A stretch of 64,000 bases of DNA from Paraburkholderia sacchari (lineage in GTDB: Bacteria; Pseudomonadota; Gammaproteobacteria; Burkholderiales; Burkholderiaceae): assembly GCF_000785435.2 (NCBI RefSeq), contig NZ_JTDB02000008.1, positions 62,001 through 126,000 of the forward strand, given 5' to 3'. Each line of letters opens with the position of its first letter. The first letter of the stretch is position 1. The position numbers and the translations under genes are program-made. Positions 44,470 to 52,154 of this stretch are shown here, in pieces. The notes under the pieces were generated by a model that did no database searches, was not told the DNA's origin, and saw only the letters and a list, made by a program, of their open reading frames with translations.

Positions 44470-44721
44470 TTACACAGCGGGGTTTTTCTCGGGGCGAAGG
44501 TGTTGCATAGCGCGGCGCAACGATGTGGAAATATTGTCCAAATCACGCGCGCGCCGGGTTTCCTTCAGCCAATCGCACACCGCGAAGAGGTTGTATTGAT
44601 CTTGCCGGCGGCGGTTGCCGTGCAGATGGACAGGGCAGCCGGCAGCCTTCCACGCGGCCACCTTTTCGCGCGTCACGTTCAGTTGGCGACATACGCCTTG
44701 GGTAGTTACGATGCACTGCAT
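44470..44721 (-). CDS. Nu1-like winged-helix DNA-binding protein (second copy)
   Basis: 83 aa. TTQGVCRQLNVTREKVAAWKAAGCPVHLHGNRRRQDQYNLFAVCDWLKE follows the same Nu1-type plan, with W-x3-G-C-P-V. It begins 3 bp after the larger small-terminase gene. It has no room for an oligomerisation or large-subunit-binding domain, so it probably acts as a DNA-binding accessory or regulator. Confidence 0.6.
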   Translation of the reverse strand: MQCIVTTQGVCRQLNVTREKVAAWKAAGCPVHLHGNRRRQDQYNLFAVCDWLKETRRARDLDNISTSLRRAMQHLRPEKNPAV

Positions 44722-44724
44722 GTG

Positions 44725-45255
44725 TCAAATCTCCGTTTCAGGTTCTTCTTCGTCAAACACGTTTTCGGCATCCAGGGCGGCTGATTGCAGGCCGTCCGTG
44801 ATATGCCGGCGTAGCGTTGCCGCAAACTTGGTGCGGTCAGTCTCGCCCAGCAATGACAATTCGGCATGGCGCACGACGTTAAGCATGTTCGTCCGAATGG
44901 CCGTCATCAGCTTTGCAGTGGCGCGCTCGAATTCATCGACCGGCGCAATTGCGCCTTTGTCGCGCTCCATCTCCAGTTCGGCTGATACTGTCTGCGCTTC
45001 AAGCTTGCGCAGTTCCAGTTCTTCGCGCCTTTGCTGAACTGGTGCAACAAGCTTGCTGCGGAGCCGTTCTTCGCGCCATCTCCACACGTCGGCGCTGTTG
45101 AACTGAGCGGCGACACCCCGCGAACCCTCTCGCAAGATGGGGCAGCCGTCGCGCACCCACGCATCAAGCGTTTTCGGGTCAATTCCACAATACGCAGACA
45201 GGTCGGCACGGCTCAAAATCACGCCACCAGTGGTTTTCAGCGATTTAGATTCCAT
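44725..45255 (-). CDS. Probable phage small terminase (Nu1 family)
   Basis: 176 aa. N-terminal winged helix (LSRADLSAYCGIDPKTLDAWVRDGCPILREGSRGVAAQFNSADVWRW, residues about 14-60), long charged helix (61-110, EERLRSKLVAPVQQRREELELRKLEAQTVSAELEMERDKGAI) and an acidic C-terminal tail, the layout of lambda Nu1. It recognises a cos/pac site and recruits the large terminase; the island lacks that subunit, so the helper's must be used. This is the best single argument for a satellite. Confidence 0.75.
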   Translation of the reverse strand: MESKSLKTTGGVILSRADLSAYCGIDPKTLDAWVRDGCPILREGSRGVAAQFNSADVWRWREERLRSKLVAPVQQRREELELRKLEAQTVSAELEMERDKGAIAPVDEFERATAKLMTAIRTNMLNVVRHAELSLLGETDRTKFAATLRRHITDGLQSAALDAENVFDEEEPETEI

Positions 45256-45402
45256 TGCGAGTTATGGTCATGGAAAAGGATTTCAAAAGCGGGTCAGATT
45301 TTGAAAGATGCGGTGCCTTGTACCCCTCGGCCACTCCCCCGGCGGGAGGACCCGTGAGTTATCCACAGGCCGACGCGCCGGAATGCCGCTCCCATCTTGC
45401 TG
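45256..45402. other. Spacer upstream of small terminase; candidate packaging site
   Basis: 147 bp without a gene. It contains the short palindrome CTCCC-N5-GGGAG (45334-45348) and GC-rich direct sequence. Cos sites often lie next to terS, and an element with its own terS needs one; the assignment is inference only. Confidence 0.25.
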
Positions 45403-45654
45403 TCAATGATCCGCTGGCCCTTGGATGGTGAACGGTGCATTGTCAACGGGCAGCACGGCAGGCAGTGGAGCGATGCGACCGATCCGCAGAGTGGTTTCGA
45501 TAATCGATTCGATGAAATGAATTTCATCTTCACCAACCTTGCAACTATGAAAAGCAATATCGGAGCTTTCCATTCGCGCTTCGATAACGCTCACAACATC
45601 TTTGGTAACTTTGCTTGCCATAACTTCGAGTTCATGCATATCGGTTTTAAGCAT
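45403..45654 (-). CDS. Hypothetical island protein
   Basis: 83 aa, start MLKTDMHELEVMASKV with a good GAAGGAAA ribosome site. Mostly helical N-terminal half (VTKDVVSVIEARMESSDIAF), no membrane segment. Not recognised. It is the second gene after the AT-rich control region. Confidence 0.55.
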   Translation of the reverse strand: MLKTDMHELEVMASKVTKDVVSVIEARMESSDIAFHSCKVGEDEIHFIESIIETTLRIGRIAPLPAVLPVDNAPFTIQGPADH

Positions 45655-45692
45655 GTTTCTATTTCCTTCGTTGATTAAAAGATCTGTGTAAA

Positions 45693-45899
45693 TCAATGGG
45701 GTAGTGCAGCAGCGTTACGCGTAGCACCTTCAATGGCCAGCACAACGGCGGCTTTGAGGACTATCGCTTCGGCATCCATCAGTGCATTTGCAAGGCCGAG
45801 ACCAGACAGGCGATGCAAGATTAAGCGTTCGACCTCACCGGCAATCACTTTGCTTGTGGAGTCAATATCAATCGTGTAAGCAATTCGGCTCATATTCAC
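45693..45899 (-). CDS. Hypothetical small island protein
   Basis: 68 aa (or 66 from the ATG two codons in). Acidic/hydrophobic helix (EVERLILHRLSGLGLANALMDAEAIVLKAAVVLAIEGATR). Not recognised. First gene of the block that runs through terminase and capsid. Confidence 0.5.
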   Translation of the reverse strand: MNMSRIAYTIDIDSTSKVIAGEVERLILHRLSGLGLANALMDAEAIVLKAAVVLAIEGATRNAAALPH

Positions 45900-46243
45900 T
45901 ATATGTAGTAAGGGTGTGAATAAAGCTTAACACCGCTTACTTGATAGGTGATATTCACTTAGGTAAACATCAATGTTTATTTGATTGGTAACTATTTGAT
46001 TTATATGATGAATTATTTTTAAAATTTTTATCCGGTAAAGCGTAATCGTGCGCCATCTAAGCGCCGGTTACCAGAGTTACCGCAGTTTCCGGCAACCACA
46101 CCCGTTTCAACTCTTTCCTAAATACATAGGGGGTGTCTTTTACTAGATAGGTGGTAACAGTGGTAACCTTGGTAACGGCCTTGTGCCGCAATGGGTTCAG
46201 CGGTTGCCACCTTCTCGATGGCGGTAACCGCGTGGAAACCGGG
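45900..46243. other. AT-rich control region with iteron-like GGTAAC repeats (origin candidate)
   Basis: 344 bp without a gene. The first 160 bp are by far the most AT-rich stretch of the window. Seven GGTAAC/GTTACC hexamers follow: 45987, 46067, 46076, 46153, 46162, 46171 and 46223; three in a row at an exact 9-bp spacing (46153-46176) and two opposing copies also 9 bp apart (46067, 46076). This is the form of iterons near an AT-rich unwinding element, next to the VapE helicase gene. A promoter for the terS-capsid block must also lie here. Confidence 0.5.
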
Positions 46244-47491
46244 TTAGAACGGCGCGTCAGCCTCGGCGGGCGTGGTGTCTCTCGTCCATACCTTGACAGC
46301 CTTTCCGGCGCGTTTGACCGTCCCGCGTTCGAAGCCTAGCGATTTGAGCACCTTCGCGACACGCATCTGTTCCGGCTTGCCTTGCTTGGCTGTTTCAAGC
46401 CCGATTGCGTCGCGAAGTATTTCCGGCACTGCAATTTCGGTGCGGCCGATGCAGTGATCGGCAATAACCGATTCCCACGCATCCTCATCGCGCCGATCTT
46501 CGGTATGTTGCCGGTGCGCTTGCTCTGGGACTTCCCACCACGTCGCGCCGCTCTCGTAGATTTCCATTGCTTCTGCAAAAAGCTGCTCGCGGTTGAGCGT
46601 AAGCCACGCAATATCGACGGCTTCGACTGCCACGGGCCAGAATCGGCGGGCGCCAGTAGCGTCTCGCAGGTAGTCACTTTCATTCGTCGTGCCTGCGAAC
46701 ACGGTGCGCCTCGGCGCGTCGATGGCATGCTTTGCATACGGGGGGCGGAATCGGTCAACCTGTGAGCTAAGAACCTGTTTGATGCGCGTCACGTCTGATT
46801 TTCTGAACGCGTCGAGTTCCGCAATCTCGATTAGCCACTTTCCCTGAATCGACACGAAAAAGTCCTTGCTGTCCAGGGAGTCGGTGAGCTCCGCGTAGAA
46901 CGGGCCACCCAGCGTTGCCAAAAGCGTCGATTTGCCTTTGCCCTGTCTGCCTTCAAACACGGGCATCGTGTCCACCTTGCAGCCTGGCGTAAGACCGCGC
47001 GCAACCATCGACAGGATGAAATTGCGTGCAACAGCGGTGTGGTAATCGTCAGTCGGTACGCCTGCAGCATTCGAAAGCCAATCATCCAGGCGTGACACGC
47101 CATCCCATCGCAGCGATTTCAGCCAATCGTGCAATTCGTCGCGCTGGTTCTCTTGAACAATGGCCATGACGGCCTGCTCCACTAAATCAGGGGTGAAGCG
47201 GGTCAATCCCATTTCGCCTTGCAACACAACCGCGATGGAGATACGGTCCACGTCTGCCCAGCGACGCGGCTCACCGCCGGCCCACGTCGTGAATGTTTCG
47301 TTGTGGAATTTGTCGCGCCAAAAGTGGCCAGCGAAGCGACGGTGCTTTTCGAGCACTTCACGCACATTCGCCACGGTGCCGATTGCTTCGCCACGCCCGT
47401 TCGGTTGAACCATCACGCCCACGGCTGCGAGGTGCTGGACAGCGAAGAACGGGCTAACCATGACAGCGCCGGTTGCTGCGTTTTCCCTCAT
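46244..47491 (-). CDS. VapE-family replication helicase (no primase domain)
   Basis: 415 aa. Walker A GRQGKGKST (181-189), Walker B region KWLIEIAELD (218-227), sensor/arginine-finger stretch FAGTTNESDYLRDATGARRFWPV (about 272-294): the virulence-associated E/SF3-like ATPase. Larger VapE proteins carry an N-terminal primase; this one does not, so priming must come from the host or helper. Typical of satellite replication modules. ATG overlaps the stop of the preceding small gene. Confidence 0.85.
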   Translation of the reverse strand: MRENAATGAVMVSPFFAVQHLAAVGVMVQPNGRGEAIGTVANVREVLEKHRRFAGHFWRDKFHNETFTTWAGGEPRRWADVDRISIAVVLQGEMGLTRFTPDLVEQAVMAIVQENQRDELHDWLKSLRWDGVSRLDDWLSNAAGVPTDDYHTAVARNFILSMVARGLTPGCKVDTMPVFEGRQGKGKSTLLATLGGPFYAELTDSLDSKDFFVSIQGKWLIEIAELDAFRKSDVTRIKQVLSSQVDRFRPPYAKHAIDAPRRTVFAGTTNESDYLRDATGARRFWPVAVEAVDIAWLTLNREQLFAEAMEIYESGATWWEVPEQAHRQHTEDRRDEDAWESVIADHCIGRTEIAVPEILRDAIGLETAKQGKPEQMRVAKVLKSLGFERGTVKRAGKAVKVWTRDTTPAEADAPF

Positions 47492-47763
47492 GCACGCTCC
47501 CGCTTCGGGGTCCAGCCGATTTCCTTCAGGATTCGCCGTGTGAGCGCTACATAATCAACGGGCGCGCGGCCTTCGACAATCCTTTCCAGCACCAAGTCGC
47601 AAGCTTCGTCCAGCGAGTATCCACGGCGGACTTCATGCTCAACATGTCGACGGACGTTTGCGGGTGCGGTGGAGAACATGCGGGCGCGCTGCTCGGCTTG
47701 AATCATCGCCATGCGGGCTTTAAAATCGGCCCAAGTAAGCTGTTTTTCTTGGGGGAGTGCCAT
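47488..47763 (-). CDS. Hypothetical protein between alpA and vapE
   Basis: 91 aa, start MALPQEKQLTWADFKARM. Helical, with ANVRRHVEHEVRRGYSLDEACDLVLERIVEG; no known motif. It is coupled by overlap to the helicase gene, so a role in replication (loader or adaptor) is a guess from position. Confidence 0.6.
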   Translation of the reverse strand: MALPQEKQLTWADFKARMAMIQAEQRARMFSTAPANVRRHVEHEVRRGYSLDEACDLVLERIVEGRAPVDYVALTRRILKEIGWTPKRERA

Positions 47764-47782
47764 AGTTGTGGTGCTCCCTTTT

Positions 47783-47986
47783 TTATTGGTTGCGCGCCGC
47801 GGCGCGCTCGTGAATCCATGCGTCGATTTCGGATGCGAGCCAGCCAACCTTGCGCGCCCCAAGTTTGATTTGTTTCGGGAATTCGCCAGCGGCTGCCAGT
47901 CGGTAGATGCTCGTTGTGGAATAGCGCGTGCGTGCCTTCACGTCATCAATGTTGAGAATGCGATTTTCGGTCTGTGTGGTTTGCAT
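47783..47986 (-). CDS. alpA: AlpA-family regulator / excisionase-like
   Basis: 67 aa. RILNIDDVKARTRYSTTSIYRLAAAGEFPKQIKLGARKVGWLASEIDAWIHERAA is the standard AlpA/MerR-like helix-turn-helix. In P4-type elements AlpA turns on integrase and excision; in PICIs it is the early activator. It begins the block alpA-orf91-vapE. Confidence 0.9.
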   Translation of the reverse strand: MQTTQTENRILNIDDVKARTRYSTTSIYRLAAAGEFPKQIKLGARKVGWLASEIDAWIHERAAARNQ

Positions 47987-48010
47987 TGATTAGGCTTCCT
48001 GTTTGGTTTT

Positions 48011-48036
48011 TCATGGGTTGCCAATTCATCCCATGA
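48011..48036. promoter_or_regulatory. Inverted repeat upstream of alpA (operator candidate)
   Basis: TCATGGG - 12 nt - CCCATGA, 25 bp before the alpA start. Size and spacing fit a dimeric repressor or AlpA itself. Confidence 0.4.
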
Positions 48037-48063
48037 CTTATATTGGCTGGTCACGGTCGCATT

Positions 48064-48103
48064 TTCCACGTGGGGGTTTTCGCGTTCCACATGAGGGTTT
48101 TCG
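48064..48103. repeat. Two 19-bp direct repeats, 21-bp period
   Basis: Copies at 48064-48082 and 48085-48103 differ at two positions (TTCCACGTGGGGGTTTTCG and TTCCACATGAGGGTTTTCG). A two-turn spacing places both on one face of DNA: a binding site for an alpA-region activator or for the excisionase. Confidence 0.5.
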
Positions 48104-48121
48104 GGAGCGCGTCAGATATAC

Positions 48122-48144
48122 AAAAAAGCCCGCTTTCGCGGGCT
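48122..48144 (-). terminator. Terminator of the integrase gene
   Basis: On the minus strand AGCCCGC-GAAA-GCGGGCT followed by T5-6, 17 bp after the int stop. It isolates integrase from alpA. Confidence 0.8.
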
Positions 48145-48160
48145 CGGGCTGCTCTGGTCG

Positions 48161-49513
48161 CTAGGCTTGTCGCCGCTCCAGTATCACAATGTTTTCATCG
48201 TTGCTGCGCGTCAACAGTTCCAGCCGGTCACCTAGCAGGCGCCACGCCTCGCGCTTTTCTGCGGCGTAGTCGTAACGCTGATAGGTGCGCTTCATGCGGT
48301 TTTGCTCCCGGTGATTCAGGCACGCTTCGATAACCGCAGGCAGAACCCCCAGCGGTTGCATCATGGTGGCCGACGTGCGGCGCAAGTCGTGTGGCGTCCA
48401 CTTCTCGTCACCCAGGACAAGAGCATTTTCGTGCTTCGTCCGCTTGCTGTGCGCGGCCCGCTCGTAGAATTTCAATTGCCGGTCAGCAATCTGCTTCGTG
48501 ATGCCTTTCGGGTCTGTGTGTGTCTCGGCGCCGTCCTTCGTTCGCGCCGGCAAGAGCCATTCTTCGCTGTCGGATGCTTCAATTAGCGTGCGCATGTGCT
48601 CGACGGCGAACGCCGACAGATAGACTGTGTGCGCGTCGTCGTTCTTCGCGTTTTCCGCAGGGATTCGCCAGATACCGGCGTCTAGGTCAATGTCTGCCTT
48701 TCGCGCTTTAGCTATCTCGCCAACGCGCGCGGTGGTGGCGAGGATCAGCCAGATAACGTATTTCGTCGTGTCGATCAGGGCTGACGCCTTGAGCGCGGCG
48801 GGTAGGGCTTTCAGTTCAGTATCGGATAGCGTGCGGTCGCGTTCTTCCTCGCGACCGCCTGCATGCCTCTTCTGGATGCCAGCGGTAGGGTCGGCTGCGA
48901 TGATTTCGCGAACTGCGGCGAAACCGAACATTTGGCGCATTTCAGCCAGCAGGCGATTGGCCAGCCGCTTCGCACCGCGAGCCACAACAGCATCAAGCAC
49001 GCCCATAATGTCAGCACGCTTCACTTCCTCGGCATACAGGTGCCCGAGTTTCGGTAGCACGTCCTTTTTCCATCCGCGCCGTACTTCGTCGGCTCCCTTG
49101 CGCGTCGATAGCACCAAGCCATCCCAGCGTTCAAAAACCGCGTTCACCGTCTGTCGATTCATTCGGCGGGCATGCTCGGCCGCCTCGGCTTCGCGCTGCC
49201 GCTCGCGCGCAGCCAGTTCGTCGGCCAATTCAATCTGATAGTCGATACCGGCCCGCGCTTTGGATCGGATTTCGGTGGCTCGTTCACGAGCCGACGCCAG
49301 GGAGCAACACCCCTTGCCGTTCCCGTAAGGTTCCGGTAATCGGTATTGGCGCTCCTGACCGTCGAACATATAGAGGACCAGCCAGCTTGCGGAGCCGTCC
49401 TTGTAGACACGTAGCCGCAGGCCCGTGTCCGCCGTCAGCTTGAGAGGTTTCGTACCGCTGGCACGCTGCGCCGCAATTGCCGCTTCTATGTCCCGCACCG
49501 TTAATTTGGCCAT
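48161..49513 (-). CDS. Tyrosine recombinase integrase, P4 type
   Basis: 450 aa. N-terminal DUF4102-like arm-binding domain (residues about 1-90), core-binding about 115-205, catalytic domain about 225-420 with Arg263 (TTARVGEI), His375-x2-Arg378 (HDLRRT), His401 (LNH) and the nucleophile Tyr411 or Tyr414 (YQRYDY). Catalyses integration at the tRNA-Pro 3' end. It reads away from attR, with its promoter between the gene and the core. Confidence 0.93.
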   Translation of the reverse strand: MAKLTVRDIEAAIAAQRASGTKPLKLTADTGLRLRVYKDGSASWLVLYMFDGQERQYRLPEPYGNGKGCCSLASARERATEIRSKARAGIDYQIELADELAARERQREAEAAEHARRMNRQTVNAVFERWDGLVLSTRKGADEVRRGWKKDVLPKLGHLYAEEVKRADIMGVLDAVVARGAKRLANRLLAEMRQMFGFAAVREIIAADPTAGIQKRHAGGREEERDRTLSDTELKALPAALKASALIDTTKYVIWLILATTARVGEIAKARKADIDLDAGIWRIPAENAKNDDAHTVYLSAFAVEHMRTLIEASDSEEWLLPARTKDGAETHTDPKGITKQIADRQLKFYERAAHSKRTKHENALVLGDEKWTPHDLRRTSATMMQPLGVLPAVIEACLNHREQNRMKRTYQRYDYAAEKREAWRLLGDRLELLTRSNDENIVILERRQA

Positions 49514-49524
49514 GCCACCCCCGC

Positions 49525-49548
49525 TGTGCCCGATTCGTGCCCGAAAAA
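49525..49548 (+). other. Candidate integrase arm-type site, right end
   Basis: TGTGCCCGA, 3 nt, then GTGCCCGAAAAA; 21 of 24 positions match the left site. It lies between the int start and the attR core, 111 bp from it, and could also let integrase repress its own promoter. Confidence 0.55.
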
Positions 49549-49659
49549 CGGGGAGATTGTACGCTAATTCATGGGAACTGGTGGGAATCTAACTTGTTGA
49601 AAAATAACGGTTTACTTTTGGAAACATTCCGCGAAGCCTTGCCCGATATAGGCTAAAAG

Positions 49660-49708
<49 letters not shown>

Positions 49709-49718
49709 GAAGTCAAGA

Positions 49719-49751
49719 AGGCCTTACGGTGAAAACCGTAAGGCCTTTTTC
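49719..49751 (+). terminator. Original tRNA-Pro terminator, separated by the island
   Basis: Perfect 12-bp stem AGGCCTTACGGT / ACCGTAAGGCCT, GAAA loop, T5. It lies 11 bp after the attR core, the same distance as the island's own terminator from attL. Confidence 0.85.
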
Positions 49752-49947
49752 TATTGCGCTAGAGATATCGCGCGACGCAATCGCACGCGAACCTCCTCGC
49801 AGCACTCCCCAGAAATAAGTGCGCAACAATCGGCGTTAATTTTTCTCACATATCGATGAGAATCATTCGCTATCAGGGTTGCACCACGCCCATTACGATT
49901 AGCGCTTGACTGCCGATGTTGTCCCTTTCGTACGCGCACTGTCGACC

Positions 49948-50889
49948 ATGAATCCGATCGAACTTGCTCAGCTCGTCTTTCTCGCCGCCCTGTGGGGCGG
50001 GTCATTTCTCTTCATCCGCATCGGCGTCACCGATCTGGGGGTGGCGCCGCTGATGGCGCTGCGTGTTGGCATCGGCGCGCTGTTCCTGCTGATCGTGCTG
50101 TTTTCGCGGCGCTCGCCGCGCGAGGCGCTCGGCGCATTGCGTGAGCACGCGTGGCCGCTTTTCGTGGTCGGCATTCTCAATTCGGCCGCGCCGTTCTGCC
50201 TCTTCGCGTGGGCCGAACTCACGCTCTCCGCAGGCGTGACTTCGGTGATCAACGCAACTACGCCGTTGTTCGGCGCCGTGGTCGCGTATTTGTGGCTCAA
50301 GGACCGGCTGAGCGGTTTGCGCATCGCGGGCCTCGCAATTGGCTTTGCAGGCGTGCTCGCGCTGGTCTGGGATCAGATTGCCACGCGCGCCGGCGATGGC
50401 GCGAGCACGTCGGCCACTGTGCTCGCCGCCAGCGCTGCGCTTTGTGCGGCGGCGCTTTATGGCGTCGCGGCGAGCTTTACGAAGCGCCATCTGACCGGCG
50501 TCGATCCGCTTACCGTGGCTGCCGGCACCATGACGGCCGCCACCATTGTGCTGGCGCCGTTCGCACTCGCCACCTGGCCGCATGCCGCAGTTTCTTTGCA
50601 TGCGTGGGGCGCGGCGCTCTGCCTTGGCGTCGCATGCACGGGCGTTGCCTATCTGCTGTTCTTCCGCCTGATTGCCTCGATTGGCCCCGCACGCACGATT
50701 ACCGTGACGTTCGTGATCCCGATATTCGGCATCCTCTGGGGCGCACTGTTTCTCAGCGAACATGTGTCGGTGGGCATGATCGAGGCGTGCGCCGCGATCC
50801 TTTTGGGCACATCACTTGCGACCGGCTTCATCAAGCGGCTTCCGGGTATGGGGGCGCGCAGGAATGGCGCGGGCGCCAAACAGCAATAA
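49948..50889 (+). CDS. EamA/DMT-family transporter
   Basis: 313 aa, ten hydrophobic segments in two EamA repeats (about residues 5-140 and 155-290). LAALWGGSFLFIRIGVTDLGVAPLMALR starts the first, CTGVAYLLFFRLIASIGPARTITVTFVIPIFGILWGALFLSE ends the second. Family members export amino acids or metabolites; substrate unknown. Its stop codon falls inside a 12-bp tandem repeat. Confidence 0.87.
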   Translation: MNPIELAQLVFLAALWGGSFLFIRIGVTDLGVAPLMALRVGIGALFLLIVLFSRRSPREALGALREHAWPLFVVGILNSAAPFCLFAWAELTLSAGVTSVINATTPLFGAVVAYLWLKDRLSGLRIAGLAIGFAGVLALVWDQIATRAGDGASTSATVLAASAALCAAALYGVAASFTKRHLTGVDPLTVAAGTMTAATIVLAPFALATWPHAAVSLHAWGAALCLGVACTGVAYLLFFRLIASIGPARTITVTFVIPIFGILWGALFLSEHVSVGMIEACAAILLGTSLATGFIKRLPGMGARRNGAGAKQQ

Positions 50890-50924
50890 ACCCAGCAATA
50901 AACCCAGCAATAAACCCAGCAATA
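50881..50924. repeat. Tandem repeat, 12-bp unit x3.7, at a gene end
   Basis: Unit CAGCAATAAACC, three perfect copies and eight further bases. Each copy carries an in-frame CAG CAA TAA, so the first copy supplies the DMT stop and the next ones give back-up stops. Confidence 0.85.
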
Positions 50925-51412
50925 GGCGCTCCGGGCGGCACGGCAAGTGGCCAGATAGTTGCGGGAGTAACGATACGGCGTCGTGCAACGCGACGTCTCT
51001 TCCGGCTACGCCTGATGTTTGTGCGTCTGCGTGATTTGCCGGCCTGCGATTCTTCAGATCCGTATGATCGAACGCACGCGCCAATCCGCTTCGCTGAAAA
51101 TCAATAAATGCCGATACGTTCGATTTAGTCCGACCATTCCAGGTAAAAGCGATAAGGTCCGCGCTTGTGGTGAAGTAAAAGCTGCCGATTAATGCGTCAT
51201 TCGATTTGACCGCAAGGTATTGCATATCGCGGTGAAAGCTTTGAGTCAGGCGTTCACGCCGGGGGCCTGGTTATAGGCAGAAAGTAGAAACGACTAGTAC
51301 ACTCGCTGCATAGTGCGAAAAGGATTGCAAATAATCGCAATTGTCCGCTGCAAAGGGAAATAGAGGGTTTAGAGATCGCGTCACGAGATGTCGTTCGTTT
51401 CGAGGGATGCTC
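50925..51412. other. Long intergenic region upstream of pagL
   Basis: About 490 bp, AT-richer to the right. No convincing gene: the longest minus-strand frame owes its length partly to the 12-bp repeat and has no recognisable motif. The pagL promoter probably lies in the last 120 bp. Confidence 0.45.
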
Positions 51413-51979
51413 ATGACAGAAAAAAGATCGGAGTGGCCGCTCCGGATGGCGCGTGGGGCATGTGCGGCGCTGTTGGCCTTAGGAGCGGCAGGCGCGCATG
51501 CCGACCAATTCGGCGTCCAGTTGGGAGCCGGCGTCGCGAGCTATGGAGTGAGGAAACTCGACCTGGGCCTGGTCTGGGATCCAGGACTTCAGTGGTGGCA
51601 TTTTGCGGGTTTTCATTTCACCGTGGTGGGCGAGGGGCACGTCGCGTACTGGAATCTCACAGAAGACGGCGCTTCGCATCCGAACATCTGGGAATTCGGC
51701 GTGACGCCGGTGTTTCGCATCATCAAGGACAGCGGCTGGTTCAGGCCGTTCTTCGAGGCCGGCATAGGCGTGCGCCTGCTTTCGCACGTGCAACTCACGG
51801 GCGACCGTGCCATGTCGACGGCATTCCAGTTCGCGAACCTGGTGGGTGTAGGTGCGCAGTTCGGTGAGCACCAGAACTTTCAGGCCGGTTTTCGTTTTCA
51901 GCACGTTTCCAACGCGGACATCAAGACGCCTAACCCCGGTCTGAACTTCAGCCAGATCTACGTGCAGTACAACTTTTGA
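51413..51979 (+). CDS. pagL: PagL-type lipid A 3-O-deacylase
   Basis: 188 aa. Signal peptide ending AGAHA (about residue 30), then an eight-strand outer-membrane barrel. The catalytic His164 and Ser166 are in FQHVSNADIKTPNPGLN, the PagL signature. It removes the 3-O acyl chain of lipid A and lowers its immune activity. The last residue is Phe, as is usual for BamA substrates. GAGGG stands before ATG 51413. Confidence 0.88.
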   Translation: MTEKRSEWPLRMARGACAALLALGAAGAHADQFGVQLGAGVASYGVRKLDLGLVWDPGLQWWHFAGFHFTVVGEGHVAYWNLTEDGASHPNIWEFGVTPVFRIIKDSGWFRPFFEAGIGVRLLSHVQLTGDRAMSTAFQFANLVGVGAQFGEHQNFQAGFRFQHVSNADIKTPNPGLNFSQIYVQYNF

Positions 51980-52154
51980 GCCGGGTGCGCCCGGGATGGG
52001 GGGTATGGTTTAGCCCCCCGCCGCACCGGTTTCAGCCTGTCTTCACAACCCGCTACACTGTCGATTCATGATGCGGTGCATCACGCGCACCGCATGGCCG
52101 GTTTTTTCCATCGGCGATGCACCGGCGTCGCAGACCAGTGAGTGAGGAGCAGGC

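Noticed and set aside
45294..45557. 87-codon minus-strand frame overlapping the 83-aa island gene
   Set aside because: The alternative frame has a much better ribosome site and fits the block; this one runs through the spacer before terS and is Cys/Arg-rich without pattern.
50812..51225. 137-codon minus-strand frame between the DMT gene and pagL
   Set aside because: Its C-terminal third is the complement of the 12-bp repeat and the DMT gene end (a run of LLLG), and the rest has no motif or ribosome site.
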